A DNA stretch of 64,000 nt from Streptomyces spiramyceticus (GTDB taxonomy: Bacteria > Actinomycetota > Actinomycetes > Streptomycetales > Streptomycetaceae): NCBI RefSeq assembly GCF_028807635.1, contig NZ_JARBAX010000001.1, positions 3,426,501 to 3,490,500 on the forward strand, written 5' to 3'. Below are positions 59,018 through 64,000 of this stretch, one piece after another; position 1 is the first letter of the stretch; each line of letters begins with the position of its first letter. The position numbers and the translations under genes were made by a program. The notes below the pieces were generated by a model. That model was not told the origin of the DNA, made no database searches, and worked only from the letters and a program-made list of their open reading frames with translations.

Positions 59018-59673
59018 GCATCCGCGTGCTGATCGTCGACGATCAGATCATGGTCCGCGAGGGCTTCACGGTCCTCCTGAACGCGATGCCGGAGATCGAG
59101 GTCGTCGGCGAGGCGGTGAACGGCCGGGAGGCGATCGCGCAGGTCGCCGCGCTGCGGCCGGACGTCGTACTGATGGACATCCGTATGCCGGAGCTGAACG
59201 GCATCGAGGCGACGCGGGAGATCGTCGCGGCCGACGCGGACGCCAAGGTGCTGGTGCTGACGACGTTCGACCTCGACGAGTACGTGTACCAGGCGCTGCG
59301 CGCGGGCGCCTCCGGCTTCCTGCTCAAGGACGCGTCGGCGCGGCAGCTGGCCGACGGGGTGCGGGTGGTGGCGTCCGGCGAGGCGCTGCTGGCCCCGACG
59401 GTGACGAAGCGCCTCATTTCGGAGTTCTCGAAGCTCGCCGAGGCCCCGCGTCCGCCTGCTCTCGCCCAGATCGGCGACCTCACGGAGCGGGAGACGGAGG
59501 TGCTGGTGCTGATCGCCCAGGGCCTGTCGAACGCGGAGATCGCCTCGCATCTGGTGGTCGCCGAGTCCACGATCAAGACGCATGTGAGCCGGATCCTGGT
59601 GAAGCTGGGCCTGCGGGACCGTACGCAGGCCGCGGTGTTCGCGTACGAGGCGCGGCTGGTCACGCCGGGGTAG
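59014..59673 (+). CDS. NarL/LuxR-type response regulator
   Basis: 219 aa. Receiver domain with phospho-acceptor Asp55 in DVVLMDIRMPELNG, Thr in VLVLTTFDLDEY and Lys in GFLLKDAS; LuxR HTH at about 150-210 (LTERETEVLVLIAQGLSNAE, ESTIKTHVSRILVKL). Partner of the overlapping kinase gene. Targets unknown; neighbours (P450, ABC exporter) are candidates. Confidence 0.93.
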   Translation: MSIRVLIVDDQIMVREGFTVLLNAMPEIEVVGEAVNGREAIAQVAALRPDVVLMDIRMPELNGIEATREIVAADADAKVLVLTTFDLDEYVYQALRAGASGFLLKDASARQLADGVRVVASGEALLAPTVTKRLISEFSKLAEAPRPPALAQIGDLTERETEVLVLIAQGLSNAEIASHLVVAESTIKTHVSRILVKLGLRDRTQAAVFAYEARLVTPG

Positions 59674-59716
59674 AGGGTCTCTGTCGCGGGCGCCCGGTGT
59701 CCGTTAGCGTTTCGTC

Positions 59717-60925
59717 ATGGCAGAGACGTTCGATCCCTGGTCGCCCTCCTTCGTCGCCGACCCGTACCCGGCGTACGCCGAGCTGCGGGCCCGTGGCCGA
59801 GTCCACTGGTACGAGCCGACGCGGCAGTGGCTGGTCCCGCACCACGCCGACGTCTCCGCCCTCCTGCGTGATCGCCGGCTCGGCCGTACGTACCTCCATC
59901 GCTTCACGCACGAGGAGTTCGGGCGCACGCCGCCGCCGCCCGAGCACGAGCCGTTCCACGTCCTCAACGACAACGGCATGCTGGACCTCGAAGCGCCCGA
60001 CCACACCCGGATCCGGCGCCTGGTCTCCAAGGCGTTCACGCCGCGCACGGTCGAGCGGCTGGCGCCGACGGTGCGGCGGCTGGCGGGCGAGCTGGTCGGG
60101 GCGTTCGTCGCGGAGGGCGGCGGGGACCTGCTGTCGGCGGTGGCCGAACCTCTGCCGGTGGCGGTCATCGCGGAGATGCTCGGCATCCCGGGATCGGACC
60201 GGGAGCTGCTCCGGCCCTGGTCGGCGGACATCTGCGGGATGTACGAGCTGAACCCGCCGGAGGAGACGGCCCGCCGCGCGGTCCGGGCGTCGGTCGAATT
60301 CTCGGAGTACTTGAGGGAGTTGATCGCCGTACGCCGTAAGGATCCGGCGGACGACCTGATCTCGGCGCTCATTGCCGCGTACGACGAGGGGGACCGGCTC
60401 AGCGAGCAGGAGATGATCTCGACGTGCGTGCTGCTGCTGAACGCGGGGCACGAGGCCACGGTCAATACGACGGCCAATGGGTGGTGGACGCTCTTCCGCC
60501 ACCCGGAGCAGCTGGCGGCGCTGCGGGCGGATCACGGTCTGCTGCCCACCGCTGTGGAGGAGTTGATGCGGTACGACACGCCGCTGCAGCTCTTTGAGCG
60601 GTGGGTGCTGGACGACGTGGAGGTCGACGGGGTCACTCTGCCGCGGGGCTCGGAGGTGGCGCTGCTCTTCGGCTCGGCGAATCGGGATCCGGCGGTCTTC
60701 GACCGCCCCGACGTCCTCGACCTCGCCCGCACGGACAATCCGCACGTGTCGCTCGGTGCGGGCATCCACTACTGCCTGGGGGCACCGCTGGCGCGTCTCG
60801 AACTGGCGGCGTCCTTCGGTGAGTTGCTGCGGCGGGCGCCGAGGATGCGGCTTGCTGGGGCGCCGCCGGAATGGAAGCCGGGTTACGTGATCCGTGGCTT
60901 GAGGGGGCTACGGGCCGAGGTCTGA
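59717..60925 (+). CDS. Cytochrome P450 (CYP107-like)
   Basis: 402 aa soluble bacterial P450. I-helix LNAGHEATVNTTANG (about 240), ExxR in VEELMRYD, haem loop HVSLGAGIHYCLGAPLARLE with Cys353 as thiolate ligand. The usual Phe before GxG is Leu here. Closest in pattern to CYP107 enzymes of Streptomyces; substrate unknown and no ferredoxin gene adjacent. Starts 43 bp after the response regulator. Confidence 0.92.
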   Translation: MAETFDPWSPSFVADPYPAYAELRARGRVHWYEPTRQWLVPHHADVSALLRDRRLGRTYLHRFTHEEFGRTPPPPEHEPFHVLNDNGMLDLEAPDHTRIRRLVSKAFTPRTVERLAPTVRRLAGELVGAFVAEGGGDLLSAVAEPLPVAVIAEMLGIPGSDRELLRPWSADICGMYELNPPEETARRAVRASVEFSEYLRELIAVRRKDPADDLISALIAAYDEGDRLSEQEMISTCVLLLNAGHEATVNTTANGWWTLFRHPEQLAALRADHGLLPTAVEELMRYDTPLQLFERWVLDDVEVDGVTLPRGSEVALLFGSANRDPAVFDRPDVLDLARTDNPHVSLGAGIHYCLGAPLARLELAASFGELLRRAPRMRLAGAPPEWKPGYVIRGLRGLRAEV

Positions 60926-60927
60926 AA

Positions 60928-61110
60928 CTTCCCCACCCCGCCCCTTCCCGGCTGTGACATTCTGCGGCTGCCGCCGCGTGGGGCAATCCCCCAGGCCGCC
61001 GGAGCAGCTGATCTTTCAGCCGTCCGGCGTTTGAGGACCGGGGTCTGGGGCGGAGCCCCCCGCGGCGGCAGCCGCAAATGTCACAGCCGGGAAGGGGCGG
61101 GGTGGGGAAG
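60928..61110. repeat. Dispersed inverted-repeat element, copy B
   Basis: Arms of about 51 bp (60928-60978) and 50 bp (61061-61110) are reverse complements with one single-base indel. The core (61015 on) contains CAGCCGTCCGGCGTTTGAGG and matches copy A at 44494-44589. The whole 183 bp can fold into one long hairpin. The following 61111-61300 is a run of C/G-rich simple sequence with no gene. Confidence 0.88.
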
Positions 61111-61300
61111 AAGCCCGCCGCAGGCGCAAGGCCCGCCCCGCCCCCCGCCCGCCCCGCCCGGCCCCGCCCGCCCCGCCCGGCCCCGCGCGCCCACCGCCGC
61201 GCCGCACCCGTGCCCCGCCCCGCCCCCCCCGCCCCGCGCACCCCAATCCCCGCTGCCCGCCCAGCGTGTGGCGTAACGCCGCGTTTGAGGCACTCCGCAC

Positions 61301-62926
61301 TCACGAAAGGACGTCCCGGCGTCGCAGCCCCGCCAACCCCGCCGCCACCAGCGCAAACGCAACCACCGTCATCGCCACCACCGGCGCCCACACGACCTCC
61401 GCCCCCGGCAGCTTCGGCAGGTGCCCGAACGGTGAGAGGTTCATCAGCCACTGGGGGATCTCCAGCGCCGGGCCGATCCAGCCGAGGGCCAGCGAAAGGC
61501 CCGCCACCGCCCAGGCCGCCGTCGCCGCCTTCGGGAAGGCGCCGTACAGCAGGACCGCGAACCCGCCGAGCACCCAGACCGCCGGGAGCTGGATCAGGGA
61601 CGCCCCCAGCACCGGGCCGAAGTCCTTGCCATGGCCCAGCGCCAGGCCCAGGCCCCCCGCCGGCATGATCAGCGCGGCGCCGCCGAAGGCGATGACCAGG
61701 TGGCCCGAGGCCCACCGGAGTCGGCCGACCGCGTTCGCGAGGACCGGCTCGGCCCGCTGCGAGGTCTCCTCGCTGTTGAGGCGGAGCACGGACTGGACGA
61801 CGTACAACCCGGCGATCAGGCCGAGGATGCCGACCATCGCGGCGAGGAACGCGTTCGTCAGGCCGCTCTGCCCGCCCATCCGCTCGAAGATCTCACGAGC
61901 GTCCTCGTTGTCGCCGACCAGGTCGGCGACCCCGTCCGTCATCCCGCCGAAGACGACGCCCGCCAGGAAGAACCCGACGCTCCAGCTCAGCACACTGCCC
62001 CGCTGCAACCGCCACGCGAGCCCGCCCGCCGTGGCGATCCGCCCCTCGGCCGACCCCGGCCGCGACGGCAGGAAGCTCATCCCGACATCGCGGCGCCCGG
62101 CGAGGACGTACGCGATGGCCCCCTGCGCGACGACCGCGACCGCGATCAGCAGGAGCACCCACCACCGCTCGGCCGCGAACGGCCGGACGTTCTCGGCCCA
62201 GCCGAGTGGCGAGAGCCACGTCAGGACGGAAGAGCCGTCGCTCGTCGAGGCATCGCCCGCCGCCCTCAGGACGAACGCGACACCGAGCACCGCCGCCGTG
62301 AGCCCCCGCGCCGGCCGGGCGCTCTCCGTGAACTGGGCCATGATCGCGGCCATCCCGGCGAACATCATGCCGACGCCGCCCACCGCGAGCCCCAGCGCGA
62401 GCGCCCCGCCCGCGTCCTGCCCGGACAGTCCGCCGGCGATGATCAGGGCGACGACCGCGTTGGCGACGGCGGCCGCGAGCAGCGCCGCCGTCAGCGGCGC
62501 GCGCCGGCCCACCGCCGCCGAGGAGATCAGCTCCTGACGACCGCTCTCCTCCTCGTCCCGCGTGTGCCGGATGACGATCATCAGGCTCATCACAGCGGTG
62601 AGTACGGCCGCGAAGACCCCGAACCGCCACGCGACGAGCGCGCCGACCGAGTCGTCGAAGACCGGCCCGTACATCGCGCGCAGCGAGCCGTTGGTCATCA
62701 GGGACCGGACCAGGCTGTCCCGCTCGGCCTCGGTGTCGTAGAACTGCTCGATCGACCCGGATCCGCTGGTGACCATGAGGCCGATGACCAGCACCCACAC
62801 CGGGATCATGACCCGGTCCCGGCGCAGTGCCAGTCTCAACAGGGCGCCGGTCCCCGCCAGTTGACGTGACCCGCCGGTACGCGGAGCGAAACGGGCGCCC
62901 GTTGCGCGAGTAGCCGTGGCAGTCAT
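61301..62926 (-). CDS. ABC exporter permease (polyketide-antibiotic exporter type)
   Basis: 541 aa with about twelve helices in two halves, each starting with a cytosolic segment ([40 protein letters not shown]). The size and the [20 protein letters not shown] loop fit the actinobacterial exporters of polyketide antibiotics family. It pairs with the ATPase gene upstream, overlapping by 4 bp (ATGA). Substrate unknown; drug efflux is likely. Confidence 0.88.
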   Translation of the reverse strand: MTATATRATGARFAPRTGGSRQLAGTGALLRLALRRDRVMIPVWVLVIGLMVTSGSGSIEQFYDTEAERDSLVRSLMTNGSLRAMYGPVFDDSVGALVAWRFGVFAAVLTAVMSLMIVIRHTRDEEESGRQELISSAAVGRRAPLTAALLAAAVANAVVALIIAGGLSGQDAGGALALGLAVGGVGMMFAGMAAIMAQFTESARPARGLTAAVLGVAFVLRAAGDASTSDGSSVLTWLSPLGWAENVRPFAAERWWVLLLIAVAVVAQGAIAYVLAGRRDVGMSFLPSRPGSAEGRIATAGGLAWRLQRGSVLSWSVGFFLAGVVFGGMTDGVADLVGDNEDAREIFERMGGQSGLTNAFLAAMVGILGLIAGLYVVQSVLRLNSEETSQRAEPVLANAVGRLRWASGHLVIAFGGAALIMPAGGLGLALGHGKDFGPVLGASLIQLPAVWVLGGFAVLLYGAFPKAATAAWAVAGLSLALGWIGPALEIPQWLMNLSPFGHLPKLPGAEVVWAPVVAMTVVAFALVAAGLAGLRRRDVLS

Positions 62927-63822
62927 CGCGCCGCCACCTCGTCCGTCGTGTAGTGGCGCAGGAAGAGCTCCTCCAGCGTCGGCGGGGTGCTGGTCAGCGA
63001 CCGCACGCCCGACTCGCTCAGCGACTTGAGTACGGCGTTCAGCTTGTCCGTGTCGACCTGGAGCTTCACGCGCTTGCCCTGCACGTCGAGGTCGTACACG
63101 CCCGGCAGGTGCGAGAGCCCGTTGGGCGCTCCGGCCAGCTCGGCGGTGACGCTCGTACGGGTCAGGTGGCGCAGGTCCGCGAGCGAACCGGTCTCCACCG
63201 TCCGGCCCTTGCGGATGATGCTGACGCGGTCGCACAGCGCCTCGACCTCGCTCAGCACGTGGCTGGAGAGCAGGATCGTGCGGCCACGGTCGCGCTCCTC
63301 GGCGACGCACTGCTGGAAGATCTCCTCCATCAGCGGGTCGAGGCCGCTCGTGGGCTCGTCGAGGATGAGCACGTCCACGTCGGACGCCAAGGCGGCGACG
63401 AGGGCAACCTTCTGCCGGTTGCCCTTGGAGTACGTACGCCCCTTCTTGGTGGGGTCGAGTTCGAACCGCTCGACGAGGTCCGCGCGCCTCGTCCTGTCTA
63501 GGCCGCCGCGCAACCGCCCGTACAGGTCGATGACCTCACCGCCGCTGAGGTTGCGCCACAGCGTCACATCGCCCGGTACGTAGCCGATGCGCCGGTGCAG
63601 TTCGACGGCGTCTTTCCACGGGTCCTGGCCGAGGATCTGCGCGGCGCCGGAGTCGGCGCGCAGCAGGCCGAGGAGGACCCGGATGGTGGTGGACTTCCCG
63701 GAGCCGTTGGGGCCCAGGAAGCCGTGGACCTCACCGGTCTCGACCGCGAGGTCGAGGCCGTCCAGCGCATGCGTCCGCCCGAACGACTTGTGCAGTCCGG
63801 CGACGGTGATTGCCTTCGTCAT
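62923..63822 (-). CDS. ABC exporter ATP-binding protein
   Basis: 299 aa. Walker [21 protein letters not shown] (about 35-54), signature [19 protein letters not shown], Walker [16 protein letters not shown], switch His in [11 protein letters not shown]. The 80-residue C-terminal extension is typical of DrrA-type exporters. First gene of the two-gene operon; an inverted repeat lies 21 bp upstream of its start, before the divergent regulator. Confidence 0.93.
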   Translation of the reverse strand: MTKAITVAGLHKSFGRTHALDGLDLAVETGEVHGFLGPNGSGKSTTIRVLLGLLRADSGAAQILGQDPWKDAVELHRRIGYVPGDVTLWRNLSGGEVIDLYGRLRGGLDRTRRADLVERFELDPTKKGRTYSKGNRQKVALVAALASDVDVLILDEPTSGLDPLMEEIFQQCVAEERDRGRTILLSSHVLSEVEALCDRVSIIRKGRTVETGSLADLRHLTRTSVTAELAGAPNGLSHLPGVYDLDVQGKRVKLQVDTDKLNAVLKSLSESGVRSLTSTPPTLEELFLRHYTTDEVAAR

Positions 63823-63842
63823 GATTCAGAACATACGCTACT

Positions 63843-63858
63843 TTCACAAAGTTGTGAA
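63843..63858. promoter_or_regulatory. Inverted repeat operator between ABC operon and regulator
   Basis: TTCACAA-AG-TTGTGAA, a perfect 7-2-7 repeat in an AT-rich stretch between the divergent genes. A likely binding site for the regulator that starts at 63915. Confidence 0.65.
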
Positions 63859-63914
63859 GTTAAGGAAGCGTATAAACTCGCTGAGGCGGGCTGAGCAGGG
63901 GAGACGATGAGGCG

Positions 63915-64000
63915 ATGAGCAGCGAGAACGGTGAGAGCAACCAGAACAGTGGTGGCGCCACCGCGACAGGGCCGGACGCAGAAGCTGTATCGCGCTTCGT
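63915..64000 (+). CDS. Divergent transcriptional regulator, N-terminal end only
   Basis: The first 28 codons are visible: a polar start (MSSENGESNQNSGGATATG), then DAEAVSRF at the window edge. Its position opposite an ABC exporter, the intervening operator-like repeat and the AVSRF(V) start resemble MarR/GbsR-type regulators of such pumps, but the HTH is outside the window. ATG at 63906 is followed by a stop after three codons, so 63915 is the start. Confidence 0.5.
   Translation, partial: MSSENGESNQNSGGATATGPDAEAVSRF

Noticed and set aside
61111..61300. Possible structured RNA in a C-rich stretch
   Set aside because: Low-complexity CCCGCCCC-type sequence; no defined stem pairing beyond composition.

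Overview
The window is very GC-rich chromosomal DNA with Streptomyces-type gene content. It has a dnaK-grpE-dnaJ-hspR operon with HAIR operators, a second HAIR in front of clpB, GAF-ANTAR and STAS regulators, a SigB/F-type sigma factor, a ParB-binding parS palindrome and in-frame TTA codons in two accessory genes. From memory, the order Fe-S reductase, dnaK operon, clpB, aminotransferase, pyrE, fba, kyn genes, P450 resembles the S. coelicolor SCO36xx region left of oriC. I could not check this.

Region 1 (about 182-21775) is a genomic island inserted in the 3' half of a tRNA-Gly(CCC) gene. A perfect 44-bp direct repeat (182-225 and 21732-21775) marks its ends. A tyrosine recombinase lacking its N-terminal part sits beside the tRNA. 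The island holds a stress/regulatory set: TerD, a frameshifted tatA, a secreted PA14/fibronectin-III protein, DoxX, five ANTAR proteins (four with GAF domains), two STAS proteins, a YihY/BrkB membrane protein, an Asp23 protein, a PAP2/diacylglycerol kinase fusion, a sigma factor, CsbD, a PRC-barrel protein and several tiny membrane proteins. A STAS / GAF-ANTAR type 1 / GAF-ANTAR type 2 module occurs twice, in opposite orientations (7625-9562 and 17526-14880). Decayed copies (Asp23, DUF2273-like, integrase tail) point to duplication followed by erosion.

Region 2 (about 21.8-30.7 kb) is core chromosome: a zinc-ribbon peptide, dcd, a phosphoribosyltransferase, a Yip1-like membrane protein, two FG-GAP repeat secreted proteins, a large membrane Fe-S oxidoreductase and a short sugar transferase.

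Region 3 (30.8-42.4 kb) is the HspR heat-shock regulon (dnaK, grpE, dnaJ, hspR, clpB). Between its two parts lie a paralogue of the island PA14/FN3 protein, a LuxR regulator, a divergent two-gene unit (a secreted peptide with tandem DSGWD repeats, coupled to a Rieske-like protein that has lost its cluster histidines) and a PPOX-class protein. ClpB carries a 24-residue insertion encoded by what looks like a dispersed Streptomyces repeat.

Region 4 (42.5-54.3 kb) is mixed core metabolism: YbjN, PIG-V-like mannosyltransferase, aminotransferase, DUF2617, membrane spermidine-synthase-like protein, CoxG-like protein, aldose epimerase, pyrE, fba, an MFS exporter and DUF3151. A 40-bp perfect palindrome between pyrE and fba has a parS core.

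Region 5 (54.5-64 kb) is a kynurenine route from tryptophan to anthranilate (dioxygenase, kynureninase, probable formamidase), a two-component system, a cytochrome P450, a long inverted-repeat element and an ABC exporter divergent from a regulator cut off by the window end.
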